From positions 434,001 through 498,000 of the forward strand of contig CAUJHS010000022.1 of assembly GCA_963204915.1 (NCBI GenBank): 64,000 bases of DNA, given 5' to 3'. The DNA is from Planctomycetota bacterium. GTDB taxonomy: Bacteria; Planctomycetota; Planctomycetia; Pirellulales; Pirellulaceae. This document shows positions 45,919 through 57,068 of the stretch, one piece after another. The notes beneath the pieces are model-generated. The model searched no databases. It saw nothing but the letters and a program-made list of their open reading frames with translations, and had not been told where the DNA came from. Positions within the stretch are counted from its first letter, which is position 1; each line of letters starts with the position of its first letter. Both the position numbers and the translations under genes were made by a program.

Positions 45919-45942
45919 GGGCGCGCCATGGCGGTTGCGCCC
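45919..45942 (+). terminator. GC hairpin after the sigma factor gene
   Basis: A 6-bp stem GGGCGC/GCGCCC with a 12-nt loop, 39 nt after the stop codon, followed by TTGGCCGTTTCTT. The T content is modest. Confidence 0.45.
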
Positions 45943-46141
45943 TTGGCCGTTTCTTAATGGTTTGTGTATCCCTCCCAACGTAGTGAAACGCGATATCTGT
46001 CAAAAAGAAACGGTTCGGGCCCCAAGAATTATCGCTTGGCCCCCCTGTGCTTTCCGCGAGAAAGCGTTTAAGACGGTAAAGGATGCTTCCGCTCCCAGCA
46101 AAGTCGCCTTCGCGTTGCTGCAAGCCGCGATAAAACCCGTA

Positions 46142-46169
46142 TTGCACGGTCTAAGGCCTTCGCTATATT
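46142..46169 (+). promoter_or_regulatory. Promoter of the tRNA-tuf cluster
   Basis: TTGCAC (46142-46147) and TATATT (46164-46169) with 16 nt between them; the predicted start near 46176 is about 20 nt before tRNA-Thr. Confidence 0.6.
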
Positions 46170-46196
46170 AACTTGTTTTCACCTTTGGGTTTGCAG

Positions 46197-46269
46197 GCCA
46201 GCATAGCTCAATTGGCAGAGCAGCTGATTTGTAATCAGCAGGTTGTGGGTTCAAGTCCCTCTGCTGGCT
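46197..46269 (+). tRNA. tRNA-Thr(UGU)
   Basis: 73 nt cloverleaf. The acceptor GCCAGCA pairs with TGCTGGC, the anticodon loop is TTTGTAA with anticodon TGT, and the T arm has GTTCAAG. CCA is not encoded. It corresponds to E. coli thrU in the same gene order. Confidence 0.95.
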
Positions 46270-46382
46270 TAAGGCGCCTTGCCCGCGTCAGGAAAAATCT
46301 CTAAACTCTTTGGTTCGGTGTTGATATGACGGTGTATCACCTCGGGAAAGAAAAACAAACCTGAGGACAGGACGCCTGAGGA

Positions 46383-46464
46383 GGGGGGTTTCCCGAGCGG
46401 TCAAAGGGGCCAGACTGTAAATCTGGTGGCTTAGCCTTCGAAGGTTCGAATCCTTCACCCCCCA
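46383..46464 (+). tRNA. tRNA-Tyr(GUA)
   Basis: 82 nt with a long variable arm. The acceptor GGGGGGT pairs with ACCCCCC, and the anticodon loop CTGTAAA carries GTA. CCA is not encoded. It corresponds to E. coli tyrU. Confidence 0.95.
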
Positions 46465-46601
46465 TTTCCAGTTTTGCGCAAGCCAACTGGAAATGCAGAG
46501 TACGCAGAAAGCAGTTTCAAATTGCGGTATCCGAGACGCGTCATCCCGCGGACGTTGGCCTCAACAGCAAGTTGAAATTTGCAATCCGCGCTCGAAGAGT
46601 C

Positions 46602-46672
46602 GCGGGTGTAGCTCAATGGTAGAGCCCCAGCCTTCCAAGCTGGTTGTGAGGGTTCGATTCCCTTCACCCGCT
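46602..46672 (+). tRNA. tRNA-Gly(UCC)
   Basis: 71 nt. The acceptor GCGGGTG pairs with CACCCGC, and the anticodon loop CTTCCAA carries TCC. CCA is not encoded. It corresponds to E. coli glyT. Confidence 0.95.
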
Positions 46673-46743
46673 CTGGGAATCGCCGACGACAAAAGATGTA
46701 GGCAACCTGATTTTACCGGCGGGAGGCGTGGCGAAACGGGTAG

Positions 46744-46816
46744 GCCGCTGTAGCTCAGCTGGCAGAGCGCGTCCTTGGTAAGGACGAGGTCATGGGTTCA
46801 AGTCCCATCAGCGGCT
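46744..46816 (+). tRNA. tRNA-Thr(GGU)
   Basis: 73 nt. The acceptor GCCGCTG pairs with CAGCGGC, and the anticodon loop TTGGTAA carries GGT. CCA is not encoded. It corresponds to E. coli thrT, immediately before tuf. Confidence 0.95.
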
Positions 46817-46941
46817 CTTTTGGCGTCGAGGGTTCCTGAAGGCGGCGGCGCACGCAGTGTGCTCGCCGTTTTGCGGTCCATTTTATTTCGTATTCGCGTC
46901 GTTCACTTCACGCAACTCCGTAGTAATAGGTTGAAAGAACA

Positions 46942-48138
<1,197 letters not shown>

Positions 48139-48182
48139 TTTAATTGCAATTCCCCTAGTCGCCGCCACGGGCCCCGCTGTCA

Positions 48183-48209
48183 TTGGATGACGTGACTCGT
48201 TGCGATAAT
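48183..48209 (+). promoter_or_regulatory. Weak candidate promoter for tRNA-Trp
   Basis: TTGGAT (48183-48188) and GATAAT (48204-48209) with 15 nt spacing, about 16 nt before the tRNA. Plausible but weak. Confidence 0.3.
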
Positions 48210-48224
48210 GGGGGGTGAGAATAA

Positions 48225-48300
48225 AGGGGTGTAGCTCAATTGGCAGAGCGCTGGTCTCCAAAACCAGAGGTTGCGAGTTCGATTCCCGCCGCCCCTGCCA
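48225..48300 (+). tRNA. tRNA-Trp(CCA) with encoded CCA
   Basis: The acceptor AGGGGTG pairs with CGCCCCT (one G-U pair), and the anticodon loop CTCCAAA carries CCA. The mature body is 48225-48297 and CCA is encoded at 48298-48300. It is the only one of the five tRNAs here with encoded CCA. A strong hairpin follows. Confidence 0.95.
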
Positions 48301-48311
48301 TTTTTTAGATC

Positions 48312-48342
48312 GGGCGGCCGGTTCACGCCGGCCGCCCTTGTT
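48312..48342 (+). terminator. Hairpin after tRNA-Trp
   Basis: GGGCGGCCGG (48312-48321) pairs perfectly with CCGGCCGCCC (48328-48337) around a 6-nt loop, followed by TTGTT. It should stop or strongly reduce transcription before secE. Confidence 0.7.
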
Positions 48343-48511
48343 GACTTGTCGCTGTCCAACGCGCCGCTCCTTTGACGGGAGCTGCGGTGCACTGTTTTCT
48401 CCCGATACGCGGCCGTGACGCCTCTTTGGCGTGTGTGGCGCGCGGAAACACCAACGCAAGGGATTGTTTTATCTTCGCCCGAGGCGATACGCAGGGAGCG
48501 CGTGATACCCG

Positions 48512-48976
48512 ATGGTTAAAGAAAAAGCACTTACGTCCAACAGTCTCCTCCACGAGATGTTTCAAGTGGGGGTTTACAAGCGCAGCCAAGGGCGCATTAC
48601 TCGTCAGGTGACGTTTTTCGTCCTGGCGGTAACCGTAGCGCTGGCCGCCTGGTCGCTGTACATTTCGCTTGGCGCTCCGCCACGCTTTTTGGCCTCAACC
48701 GTGGAAGCCGCCCAATTGCAGTGGGTGCTGCCCGCCGTGGTGCTGCTAGCGGGAATTTGGATCGCTTATCGAGCGGTCAATTTGCCGCGTTTTGCGGACT
48801 TTTTGATCGCCGTTGAGGCGGAAATGAACAAGGTCTCGTGGCCGTCGCGAACCGAGTTGATTCGCAGCTCGATGGTCGTAATTTTCGTGATCTTCGTGCT
48901 GGCGTTTCTGCTGTTCTCGTACGACATTATCTGGCAGTCGCTATTCCAGTGGATGGGAATCCTCAAATCGAATTAA
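48512..48976 (+). CDS. secE: Protein translocase subunit SecE
   Basis: 154 residues. Three transmembrane segments are visible (about 33-55, 69-92 and 121-147), as in the long E. coli type. The conserved amphipathic cytosolic stretch EMNKVSWPSRTEL precedes the last segment. SecE clamps SecY in the inner-membrane channel. The ATG at 48512 has AGGGAG about 14 nt upstream, slightly far. It precedes nusG by 34 nt, the usual order. Confidence 0.93.
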   Translation: MVKEKALTSNSLLHEMFQVGVYKRSQGRITRQVTFFVLAVTVALAAWSLYISLGAPPRFLASTVEAAQLQWVLPAVVLLAGIWIAYRAVNLPRFADFLIAVEAEMNKVSWPSRTELIRSSMVVIFVIFVLAFLLFSYDIIWQSLFQWMGILKSN

Positions 48977-49010
48977 CGCGGCGAGATCGCCGTACTTCAG
49001 GGTCAAGAGC

Positions 49011-49856
49011 GTGATCGACGAACGGAACCACGTAACCGAAGACTTGGATGAAGGGTCGCAGCCGGCCCACGACGCCGCCGTTGCACACGACGAGGTTTCG
49101 TCAAGCGCCCCCGAGTTAGCCCCCGGCCCTGGCGAGGGCGACTCCTCGGCTGCTCACCCGGAAGCATCTCAAGAACCCGATGTGGCGGCGCCGCAAGCCC
49201 CGCCCGGTCCCGGCGAAGGCGATTCGTCGGCGACTCCTGCCGCACAAAAATCGACGCTCAAGACCAAGTCAACAAGGACGGGGCCGATCGAAGAGGCGCC
49301 GCCCGAGGACACCGAAAAGAATTGGTATATCCTAAAAGTTCAAAGTAACCGCGAGAACTCCATTTGCGACGGTTTGCGTCGGCGCATCAAGATCGCAGGC
49401 TTGGAAGAGTACTTCGGCGACATCATCGTGCCGACCGAAGAAGTACGCGAATTTAAGGACGGCAAGGCCCGGATTGTCAAACGCAAACTGTATCCGGGAT
49501 ATATCGTCGTCAACATGGTGATTAACGACGACACTTGGTTCTTGGTGCGTGAAACCACCGGCATCGGCGACTTTACCGGCGCCGGCGGTAAGCCAACCCC
49601 GATGCTGTCGCATGAAGTAGAGAAAATCCTCCGCCTCGCCGGTAAGTTGGAGCGGCCCGACCTCAAGACGGGCCCACGTCCGCTCATTCCCTATAAGGTG
49701 GGCGACAAGGTACGGATTGAAGAAGGCAATTTCCAGAATTTTGAAGGCGACGTCAGCGCCATTGACGAGACAAACGGCCGAGTCACCATCATGATTCAGA
49801 TCTTCAACCGCACCACGCCAGTTGAGCTCGAACACTGGCAGGTTAAACCGTTGTAA
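49011..49856 (+). CDS. nusG: Transcription termination/antitermination factor NusG with long acidic N-terminus
   Basis: 281 residues starting at GTG 49011. The first 100 residues are acidic, Pro/Ala/Ser-rich and contain a duplicated block, PGPGEGDSSA, with no known domain. The NGN domain (about 103-220) begins KNWYILKVQSNRENSICDG and contains KRKLYPGYIVVNM. The KOW domain (about 228-281) contains GDKVRIEEGNFQNFEG. NusG couples RNA polymerase with Rho and the ribosome. The usual bacterial protein is about 180 residues, so the extension is real extra sequence; the alternative is that an internal start is used, but none with a good ribosome-binding site was seen. Confidence 0.95.
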   Translation: MIDERNHVTEDLDEGSQPAHDAAVAHDEVSSSAPELAPGPGEGDSSAAHPEASQEPDVAAPQAPPGPGEGDSSATPAAQKSTLKTKSTRTGPIEEAPPEDTEKNWYILKVQSNRENSICDGLRRRIKIAGLEEYFGDIIVPTEEVREFKDGKARIVKRKLYPGYIVVNMVINDDTWFLVRETTGIGDFTGAGGKPTPMLSHEVEKILRLAGKLERPDLKTGPRPLIPYKVGDKVRIEEGNFQNFEGDVSAIDETNGRVTIMIQIFNRTTPVELEHWQVKPL

Positions 49857-49989
49857 CGATATTCAATGCTGCACGACTCACTTCGAAAGGTGCGGCTTGA
49901 CGCGATTTGAACTTTCCCGCAATGCCCCCCAGCCGCGAAGTGCGGGCCACGGGGACAATCAATCCGATTAACATCACTCCAATACAGTC

Positions 49990-50421
49990 ATGGCGAAAGC
50001 GAAAACAGTTACCGGTCAGGCGAAGTTTCAAGTTCCCGGTGGTCAAGCGACCCCTGCCCCTCCGGTGGGTACGTCGCTCGGTAAGTTCGGTATTAACCTT
50101 GGCCAGTTCGTACAACAATTTAATGATCGCACGCGTGACTTTAACGGCATGCCGTTGCCCGTCATTGTCACGGTTTATAGCGATCGCACGTTTGAATTTA
50201 TTGTCAAGAGTCCGCCCGCTGCAGCACTTTTGAAGCAGGCGGCCGGTATCGCAAAAGGCGCCGGAGTGCCGAACCGCGACAAAGTAGGAAAAGTGACCAA
50301 AGCGCAAATCATGGAGATTTACGAACGAAAGAAGGCGGATATGAACGCCCGTGATGCGGAGCACGGCGCCAGGATGATCGCCGGCACGGCACGCAGCATG
50401 GGAATTGAAGTCGTCGATTGA
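49990..50421 (+). CDS. rplK: 50S ribosomal protein L11
   Basis: 143 residues. The N-terminal domain has [16 protein letters not shown] (the usual PVG-x-x-LG loop with a slightly variant end), and the C-terminal RNA-binding domain has [13 protein letters not shown] and [13 protein letters not shown]11 binds the GTPase-associated 23S rRNA segment and contacts EF-Tu/EF-G. It begins 133 nt after nusG, much further than in E. coli, and is followed by a structured 139-nt gap before rplA. Confidence 0.96.
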   Translation: MAKAKTVTGQAKFQVPGGQATPAPPVGTSLGKFGINLGQFVQQFNDRTRDFNGMPLPVIVTVYSDRTFEFIVKSPPAAALLKQAAGIAKGAGVPNRDKVGKVTKAQIMEIYERKKADMNARDAEHGARMIAGTARSMGIEVVD

Positions 50422-50560
50422 ACTCAAATCGGGCTCGCCTCCCCCATGTCGCCCGAGGGCGAAATATTCTAAATTTGCAAGAAGTGTTGGAAGTGATTGG
50501 TGCAGGGAGGGTCGTTTCGACCCGCCATGTGTTTTCTACCTGCTCACATTTGAAAGACAA
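50422..50560 (+). promoter_or_regulatory. Structured rplK-rplA spacer
   Basis: Two perfect hairpins: TCGCCC (50449-50454) with GGGCGA (50457-50462), and GGGTCG (50509-50514) with CGACCC (50518-50523). L1 represses its own operon by binding such leader RNA in other bacteria, so these are candidate L1 sites; not proven. Confidence 0.45.
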
Positions 50561-51241
50561 ATGCCCCAACGATCGAAACGCTACCGCGCCTTGGCGGAAA
50601 AGGCGCCATCCTCGGTGTTGCCGCTTAAGCAAGCGGTGGAAGAACTAAAGAAGTTCGGCAATAACACCAAGTTCGACCAAACGGTCGAAATTCATATGCG
50701 GCTGGGAATCGATTACACCCAGGCTGAACAGTTGGTTCGCGGCTCGGTGGTATTGCCGCACGGTATTGGCCGATCGCAGCGCGTGGTCGTGTTCGCGAAA
50801 GGCGATCTTGCAGACGCGGCTCAAAAGGCGGGCGCCGACGAAGTCGGTCAGGAGGATCTGGCTCAAAAAATCAAGGACGGCTGGACCGACTTTGACGTGT
50901 GTATCGCAGCTCCTGACATGATGGGCTTAGTCGGTCCGCTAGGCCGCGTGCTCGGTCCGCGCGGTTTGATGCCGTCACCCCGCGCGGGCACCGTTACGCC
51001 GGACGTGGCTCGGGTGGTCAAGGAATACAAGGCCGGTAAGGTCGAGTTTCGCAACGACAAAGGCGGCAATATCCACGCGGTTGTCGGCAAGATGAGTTTC
51101 GACTCCAGCAAACTGGTCGAAAACATCCAAGCGTTCCTTGATTACGTGAACACGCTGAAGCCCGGCGCCGTCAAGGGAACCTACGTTCGCAGTACAACGA
51201 TCAAGGCGACGATGAGCCCCGGCATCCGCGTTGCGGCCTAA
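50561..51241 (+). CDS. rplA: 50S ribosomal protein L1
   Basis: 226 residues from the ATG at 50561 ([14 protein letters not shown]); the 52 in-frame residues before it are not conserved and are disregarded. The family signatures are present: [44 protein letters not shown] and [13 protein letters not shown]1 binds 23S rRNA at the E-site stalk and can also bind its own mRNA. It follows rplK after a structured gap. Confidence 0.96.
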   Translation: MPQRSKRYRALAEKAPSSVLPLKQAVEELKKFGNNTKFDQTVEIHMRLGIDYTQAEQLVRGSVVLPHGIGRSQRVVVFAKGDLADAAQKAGADEVGQEDLAQKIKDGWTDFDVCIAAPDMMGLVGPLGRVLGPRGLMPSPRAGTVTPDVARVVKEYKAGKVEFRNDKGGNIHAVVGKMSFDSSKLVENIQAFLDYVNTLKPGAVKGTYVRSTTIKATMSPGIRVAA

Positions 51242-51269
51242 CCGACCCAGCGCCTACGACCCGTTTAAC

Positions 51270-51288
51270 CGCTCCCCCTCGGGGAGCG
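51270..51288 (+). promoter_or_regulatory. Hairpin in the rplJ leader
   Basis: CGCTCCCC (51270-51277) pairs perfectly with GGGGAGCG (51281-51288) around CTC. It sits about 60 nt before rplJ, where L10 (with L7/L12) controls translation in other bacteria, so an autoregulatory role is possible. Confidence 0.45.
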
Positions 51289-51347
51289 CCCTCCTTCACC
51301 GTCTCTCGCGCTTCCCTTGAGGAAGTGGTTAAACAACCGAGTTACCT

Positions 51348-51929
51348 ATGAGTAAATACGTCAAAGACTTAATCGCCCAGGATGTCGCTCGGCGACTGAA
51401 GGGCGTGGAGAACTGCCTGCTGGTGAGCGTCATCGGCATGGACTCCTCCAGCACGGTGAACCTGCGGCGTGATTTGCGCAGCAAAGGAATTAACCTGCTG
51501 GTGGTCAAAAACAGTCTGGCGCGCCGGGCCTGCGAGGGCACCCCGTTGGCTCCCGCCTTCCAAGGTGTGAAAGGCACAACGGCGGTTATTTGGGGCTCCG
51601 AAGATATCGTCGCCCTGGCGAAAGAAGTCACTCGTTTGAGTGACGACGAGACCGTCAAGAACTTCGAGACGCGCGGCGGCGTGTTGGACGGCGAGGCGCT
51701 CACGCCCGACAAAGTGAAGGCCATCAGTAAATGGCCCAATCGCCAGGAACAACTAAGTATCGTGGCGGGTCAAATCCTCTCGCCGGGCGCCAACTTGTCC
51801 GCCGCATTGCTCGGTCCCGGTGGTTTGCTGGCCAGCCAACTCAAGGAAAAAGCCGGCGGCGAGAACGCGGACGCCTCCGGAGACGCCGCTTCTGGTGAAC
51901 CTGCGGCAAGCGAACCGCCCTCCGCCTAA
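51348..51929 (+). CDS. rplJ: 50S ribosomal protein L10
   Basis: 193 residues. The N-terminal rRNA-binding part has VVKNSLARRACEGT and GTTAVIWGSEDI; the C-terminal helix that binds L7/L12 dimers is present and ends in an Ala/Ser-rich low-complexity tail. L10 builds the base of the stalk. The start is the ATG in MSKYVKDLIAQD. It precedes rplL by 96 nt. Confidence 0.94.
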   Translation: MSKYVKDLIAQDVARRLKGVENCLLVSVIGMDSSSTVNLRRDLRSKGINLLVVKNSLARRACEGTPLAPAFQGVKGTTAVIWGSEDIVALAKEVTRLSDDETVKNFETRGGVLDGEALTPDKVKAISKWPNRQEQLSIVAGQILSPGANLSAALLGPGGLLASQLKEKAGGENADASGDAASGEPAASEPPSA

Positions 51930-52025
51930 AGAGGGCCATGGTCGTTTGCTTGTCAGTGGTCCGCGTATTGTCAATTATCTCCGCAACTTAATACACCTCC
52001 CCCTAGTTTTGAAAGGTTGATGACC

Positions 52026-52436
52026 ATGGCTGAAGGCGCCACAATGGAATTTTCCGGCGAAACGAAAACGCTGGGCGATCAAATTGCGAACTTGACGTTG
52101 AAGCAAGCCAAAGAACTGAGCGACTACCTGGAAAACGCCTACGGCATTAAGCCGGCGGCTGGCGGCGCCGTGATGATGGCGGCTCCGGCTGAAGGCGGTG
52201 GCGGCGCTGCCGCGGCGGCCGAGAAGACCGAGTTCGACGTCGTGTTGACCGGTTTTGGCGACAAGAAGCTGCAAGTGGTGAAGGTTGTGAAAGACCTTCT
52301 CGGCGTGCCGCTGATGGAAGCCAAGAAAATGGTCGAAGCCGTTCCCGCGACCCTCAAGCAGGGCATTTCGAAGGAAGACGCGAACGCGCTGAAGACCAAG
52401 ATCGAAGCCGAAGGCGGTTCGATCGAGCTGAAATAG
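52026..52436 (+). CDS. rplL: 50S ribosomal protein L7/L12
   Basis: 136 residues from the ATG at 52026, nine bases after GAAAGG; the ATG at 52020 and TTG at 52017 are closer than a normal spacing allows. The N-terminal dimerisation domain, a flexible Ala/Gly hinge (about 45-65) and the conserved C-terminal domain (EFDVVLTGFGDKKLQVVKVV, then GISKEDANALKTKIEAEGG) are all present. L7/L12 recruits translation factors. Confidence 0.96.
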   Translation: MAEGATMEFSGETKTLGDQIANLTLKQAKELSDYLENAYGIKPAAGGAVMMAAPAEGGGGAAAAAEKTEFDVVLTGFGDKKLQVVKVVKDLLGVPLMEAKKMVEAVPATLKQGISKEDANALKTKIEAEGGSIELK

Positions 52437-53154
52437 TTCGTGTTTCGCACTGCGAATGTAGAATCTCGGTTGGCGATGGGCCGGAGTGATGCGCTGCGCA
52501 ATCCGGCCCCCCGCCCGTAGCTCTCCCTTCGTGGTGGATTCAACTTGATATTGCAAGGCAGACAGCGATTCCGCTAAAGTTCGCTCCTGCGCGCGGAAGT
52601 GGTCTTTCCTTTTACCCCCTCACTCCCCTAGAATAACCTTTGGTCCTTCGTCGGCATCCGGCGGGTGGTAGCCAAGCGAGTCGTTTAAGGGAGTACATGG
52701 CGGCCCTTGGGTTCACCACTCCAGGAAACTTCACCTGCATGTGCGGTTTTTCTTTGCGGGAATTTCCCGCTTGTCCTTTCAGCCCTGGCGGGGCGCTACG
52801 GCGACCGCTCCCTCCCAGGGGATTGTGCGCGCTCGTTGAGAGACGTTGGCAGTAGCCTTGCCCTTCCCACCCTTGTTTTTCGTCTCACGGTGGGTCGCGT
52901 TCGACGCGGCCTCATTCGTCTGGACTGCGCTGATGGTCCGCTTTGGTCCGCAGCTCACCGGTTCGCTATACGATTCCGGGGCGATGCGGCAGACCGGAAG
53001 CGGGAGCAACTACCCAACCCTGCCGATTTCGATTTCGCGTCCGAACCTGATCGCCATTGCTGCCCGCGTTTTTGTTTCACTCAGTGTCCTTCGCCAGGCG
53101 TTCTAACCATCGCCTGACTGCGATCCCTTTCGTTCGTTTAGGAGCCTTCGCCAC
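52437..53154 (+). promoter_or_regulatory. 718-nt rplL-rpoB spacer with hairpins
   Basis: No gene was recognised. A perfect GGGCCGGA/TCCGGCCC stem lies at 52478-52509 just after rplL and could attenuate transcription into rpoB, as happens in E. coli by another hairpin. A GCGGGAA-T-TTCCCGC palindrome lies at 52756-52770, and CCCTGG (52783-52788) can pair with CCAGGG (52815-52820). A weak TAGAAT -10-like box is at 52629. The size is unusual; the rest showed nothing. Confidence 0.55.
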
Positions 53155-56100
53155 ATGGCCGTTCCCGCAGAACGACGCTTATCTCCGCAAACTATCCGCC
53201 GCTTCGGTCGAGGTCGAGAGCACTTCCCGATCGGCAACCTGACCAAGATTCAAACCGAAAGCTACAAGACATTTCTGCAGGAAGATGTCGCGCCTGATAA
53301 GCGCAAAGACCACGGCTTGGAAGGCGTGCTGCGCGAGATTTTCCCGATTACCAGCTACACCGAAGAAGTCTCACTTGATTACTTGCGGTACGAGTTGGGT
53401 AAACCTCGCTATACGCCAGAAGAGTGCCGTCAATTGCGATTGACGTATGGCCGCCCCTTCCGGGTATGGCTCCGCCTGAACAAGGAGGAGCCTGTCGACG
53501 AGGAAGTCTACCTCGGCGACATTCCCATCATGCTTGGCGGCGGCGAATTTATCATTAACGGCGCCGAACGCGTTGTCGTCAGCCAGCTCCATCGTAGCCC
53601 CGGCGTCGATTTTGTCATGGAGCAAGATCCGACAAGCGACCGGAAGCTCCCAAGTTGTCGCATTATCCCCGAACGCGGCAGCTGGATCGAGATCAATGTG
53701 ACCAAGAAAGACAGTCTTTCGGTCCGGATCGATCAAAGCGGCAAGTTCTCGGCCATGACGCTGCTGCGGGCCATGTCGCCCAAGTACAGCACCGACGCCG
53801 ATCTGATCCGCGCTTTTTATCCGCCCACGGTCGAGAAAATCGTGGACGGCCGCAGCGCCGCCAAGATCGAGAACAAAATTGCCGTAGATGACATTGTTTA
53901 TCCTTCCGGCACCGACCGGGCCGGCGAAATCATCGTCGAGGCGGGAAATAAAATCACCAAGAACACCGCTGAGTTAATTTGCACCTCGGGCGTCAAAGAG
54001 GTCGAGGTGATTTCCACGCCCAAGACGAACTTGATCTTCACGGGCATGGAGGATGACGCCACATCCAGCCATGAAGAAGCCTTACTGCGTATTTATCAGC
54101 GGCTGCGTCCCGGCAACCCGCCGCAGTTGGAAAAGGCGCGCACGCTGTTCGACGAGAAGTTCTACGATGTCAACCGATATCGCCTGGGTCGGGTAGGTCG
54201 TTTCCGCATTAACCGGAAGTTGAACCTGGACACCCCAGAAGACGAGATGACGTTGCGTCCGGAAGATCTCGTGGCCTCGATTCGTTACTTGCTCGACTTG
54301 CACGGCGGGGCGCAACAGCGCGGCGAGGTGCAAATCGACGACATCGACCACCTTGGCAACCGGCGTTTACGCACGATTGATGAGCTGGCGTGCGATGAAC
54401 TGCGCAAAGGCTTCCTCAAGCTCCGCCGCACCGTGCAGGAGCGCATGAGCTTGAAAGACGCGGCCGACATGACGCCGCGCAGCCTGATTAACCCCAAGAG
54501 CGTCTCGGCGGCCATTGAATATTTCTTCGGTCGCGGTGAACTTTCGCAGGTGGTTGATCAAACGAACCCGCTTTCGCAGTTGACCCACGAACGGCGCCTC
54601 TCGGCTCTTGGTCCTGGCGGTTTGAATCGAAAGCGAGCCGGCTTCGAAGTGCGCGACGTGCATATTTCGCACTATGGTCGCATTTGCCCGATTGAAACGC
54701 CTGAAGGTACGAACATCGGTTTGATTTCGAGCCTGGCGATTTTTGCGGGCGTGGACGACTACGGGTTTTTGATCACGCCGTACCGTGTAGTGAAGAACGG
54801 TAAACTGACCGACGAGACGGTGTGGCTGCGAGCCGATGAGGAAACCGAAGCGCACGTCGCGCCGGCCGATACGAAAGTCGACAACGGCAAACTTGTAGGT
54901 ACGGTCGGCAGCAACGTACTGGCCCGATACCGGGCCGACTTTGAACTCGTACCGCCGGAGCAGGTGCAATACCTGGACGTGGCGCCCAACCAAATGGTGG
55001 GCGTTTCCGCCGGTCTGATTCCCTTCTTGGAACACGACGACGCGAACCGGGCGCTCATGGGATCAAACATGCAGCGTCAGGCTGTGCCGTTGCTCGTAAC
55101 CGAGGCGCCCATTGTGGCCACCGGTCTGGAAGTCGACGTCGCGCGTAACTCAAGCATGGTGGTTCGAGCCAAACGCGCCGGCAAAATAACCTACGCCGAC
55201 GGCACGCGCATCGAGATCGGCAGCGATGTCTATCACTTGAAGAAGTTCGTCGGCCTGAACGAACGCACCTGCTTGAACCAAAAGCCAATCATCAAGCCGG
55301 GCGACAAGGTCGAAAAAGACCAGGTCATTGCCGACGGCGCCGCCACACAAAACGGCGAACTCGCGCTAGGACGCAACGTGCTGGTCGGGTTTATGTCGTT
55401 CGATGGATACAACTTCGAAGACGCGATCATCATTAGTGAAGCTCTGGTGCAGCGCGACACCTACACCTCGCTGCACATTGAAGAATTCGACGTAGAGATT
55501 CGTGAAACCAAACTCGGCCGCGAAGAATTCACGCGCGATATTCCCAACGTCAGCGAAAAAGCCTTACGCAACCTGGATGACGGCGGGATCGTGCGGGTTG
55601 GCACGTACGTGCGGCCTGGCGACATTCTCGTCGGCAAGGTCTCACCTAAGAGCAAAACCGAGTTGACGCCGGAAGAAAAATTGCTGCACGCCATCTTCGG
55701 CCGCGCCGGCGAAGACGTGAAGAACGATTCGCTGGAAGTGCCTTCGGGCATTGAAGGTATCGTGATCAACACGCAAAAGTTCTCTCGTCGCATGAGCTTG
55801 ACCGAAGAAGAGCGTAAGCGGTTTGAAAAGGAGTTGAAAGAAGCCGAAGCCGAAGGCAACAAAGTCATCGCCCAGGTCTTTGGCGGCATGATCGAAGAGA
55901 TGGAGAAGATCGTCGGCAAGATGCTTACGGATGAAGACGGCACGCCGCTCGTTCGCGATCAGGAGCCCAAGGTGGTGGCCGAGAACGCCTTGCAGTTCCG
56001 CCTGGAGATTGTCACCAGCCATCTTCGCAGCGAAGAAAAGATCAAGGAGGTCGAAAAGATCTACAAGAGCCGCCGCGAAGATGTGGAAAACGCGCTCGAC

Positions 56101-56889
56101 GCTCGTGACCGCCGCCTGAACAGCATGAAGAGCGGCGACGAACTCCGCTCGGGCGTGTTGCAGATGGTCAAAGTGTACATCGCCACCAAGCGCATTGTGT
56201 CGGTGGGCGATAAAATGGCCGGCCGTCACGGTAACAAAGGTGTGATCGCCAAAATCCTCCCCGTGGAGGACATGCCCTTCCTGCCCGATGGCACGCCGCT
56301 GCAAATTCTGCTCAATCCGCTGGGCGTTCCCAGTCGTATGAATGTGGGGCAGATTTTGGAGACGCACTTGGGTTGGGCCGGCGCGGCGCTCGGCTTCCAA
56401 GCCGTGACGCCGGTGTTCGACGGCGCCGACGAGGACGAGATTAACCAGTGTTTGGCTGATGCGGGACTGCCCAAGAACGGCAAGGTTCGTCTGTGCGATG
56501 GCCGTACCGGCGAACCGCTCGATCAGGACACCACGGTTGGCTACATCTACATGCTCAAGTTGCACCACCTGGTGGATGACAAGGTCCATGCTCGCAGCAC
56601 GGGCCCCTACTCACTCATCACGCAGCAACCGCTCGGTGGCAAAGCCCGCTTTGGCGGACAACGTTTTGGAGAAATGGAAGTCTGGGCGCTCGAAGCCTAT
56701 GGCGCGGCGTACATCCTGCAAGAGTTGCTCACCGTCAAGAGCGACGATGTGGAAGGACGCACCAAGATTTACGAATCGATGGTCAAGGGCGAGAACACGC
56801 TCGAAGCCGGCACCCCCGCCAGCTTTGACGTGCTCTGCAACGAGATTCGTGGTCTGGGCTTGAACATCCAACTGGAAAAACGCCGTTAG
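53155..56889 (+). CDS. rpoB: DNA-directed RNA polymerase subunit beta
   Basis: 1244 residues, shorter than the 1342 of E. coli because lineage-specific insertions are missing. It begins [19 protein letters not shown]. The rifampicin region reads [25 protein letters not shown]: the Asp, His and Ser residues targeted by the drug are those of sensitive enzymes, and the E. coli Asn518 equivalent is Thr. The C-terminal part contains [13 protein letters not shown] and [19 protein letters not shown]. The subunit forms half of the catalytic cleft. It starts after a 718-nt spacer and precedes rpoC by 179 nt. Confidence 0.98.
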   Translation: MAVPAERRLSPQTIRRFGRGREHFPIGNLTKIQTESYKTFLQEDVAPDKRKDHGLEGVLREIFPITSYTEEVSLDYLRYELGKPRYTPEECRQLRLTYGRPFRVWLRLNKEEPVDEEVYLGDIPIMLGGGEFIINGAERVVVSQLHRSPGVDFVMEQDPTSDRKLPSCRIIPERGSWIEINVTKKDSLSVRIDQSGKFSAMTLLRAMSPKYSTDADLIRAFYPPTVEKIVDGRSAAKIENKIAVDDIVYPSGTDRAGEIIVEAGNKITKNTAELICTSGVKEVEVISTPKTNLIFTGMEDDATSSHEEALLRIYQRLRPGNPPQLEKARTLFDEKFYDVNRYRLGRVGRFRINRKLNLDTPEDEMTLRPEDLVASIRYLLDLHGGAQQRGEVQIDDIDHLGNRRLRTIDELACDELRKGFLKLRRTVQERMSLKDAADMTPRSLINPKSVSAAIEYFFGRGELSQVVDQTNPLSQLTHERRLSALGPGGLNRKRAGFEVRDVHISHYGRICPIETPEGTNIGLISSLAIFAGVDDYGFLITPYRVVKNGKLTDETVWLRADEETEAHVAPADTKVDNGKLVGTVGSNVLARYRADFELVPPEQVQYLDVAPNQMVGVSAGLIPFLEHDDANRALMGSNMQRQAVPLLVTEAPIVATGLEVDVARNSSMVVRAKRAGKITYADGTRIEIGSDVYHLKKFVGLNERTCLNQKPIIKPGDKVEKDQVIADGAATQNGELALGRNVLVGFMSFDGYNFEDAIIISEALVQRDTYTSLHIEEFDVEIRETKLGREEFTRDIPNVSEKALRNLDDGGIVRVGTYVRPGDILVGKVSPKSKTELTPEEKLLHAIFGRAGEDVKNDSLEVPSGIEGIVINTQKFSRRMSLTEEERKRFEKELKEAEAEGNKVIAQVFGGMIEEMEKIVGKMLTDEDGTPLVRDQEPKVVAENALQFRLEIVTSHLRSEEKIKEVEKIYKSRREDVENALDARDRRLNSMKSGDELRSGVLQMVKVYIATKRIVSVGDKMAGRHGNKGVIAKILPVEDMPFLPDGTPLQILLNPLGVPSRMNVGQILETHLGWAGAALGFQAVTPVFDGADEDEINQCLADAGLPKNGKVRLCDGRTGEPLDQDTTVGYIYMLKLHHLVDDKVHARSTGPYSLITQQPLGGKARFGGQRFGEMEVWALEAYGAAYILQELLTVKSDDVEGRTKIYESMVKGENTLEAGTPASFDVLCNEIRGLGLNIQLEKRR

Positions 56890-57068
56890 GATGCCGCGGC
56901 TCGGTCGTCAACGTTCAAACAAATCGGAGGCCAACCGCCTCCCGAGCGTGGCCTAAACAGCGACGCGATTTGCAAGAAAGAAAAAAGCCCAGAGGCTGTT
57001 GGCCTCTGGCTATTGTTCAATACAAGTTCATACGAGCAGAGAAGCCAGCTTAACCCGGGAGCTATCGC
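56890..57068 (+). promoter_or_regulatory. rpoB-rpoC spacer with hairpin
   Basis: AGCCCAGAGGC (56986-56996) can pair with GCCTCTGGCT (57002-57011) with one bulged C. It is preceded by an A-rich run (about 56976-56986), so on the minus strand it would be followed by T-rich sequence. In the coding direction no T tract follows, so it may only be a partial attenuator. Confidence 0.4.

Larger units (their letters stand above)
45880..46196. other. Intergenic region before the tRNA-tuf cluster
   Basis: 317 nt. A GC hairpin (GGGCGC at 45919-45924 with GCGCCC at 45937-45942) may terminate the sigma factor transcript. A good promoter lies at 46142-46169. No gene was recognised between them. Confidence 0.6.

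Noticed and set aside
50405..50560. 52-residue N-terminal extension of L1
   Set aside because: The extension is not conserved in L1 and covers the structured spacer; the ATG at 50561 gives the normal protein.
52640..53117. Short open frames in the rplL-rpoB spacer
   Set aside because: No ribosome-binding sites, no recognised domains, and composition unlike the neighbouring ribosomal genes.
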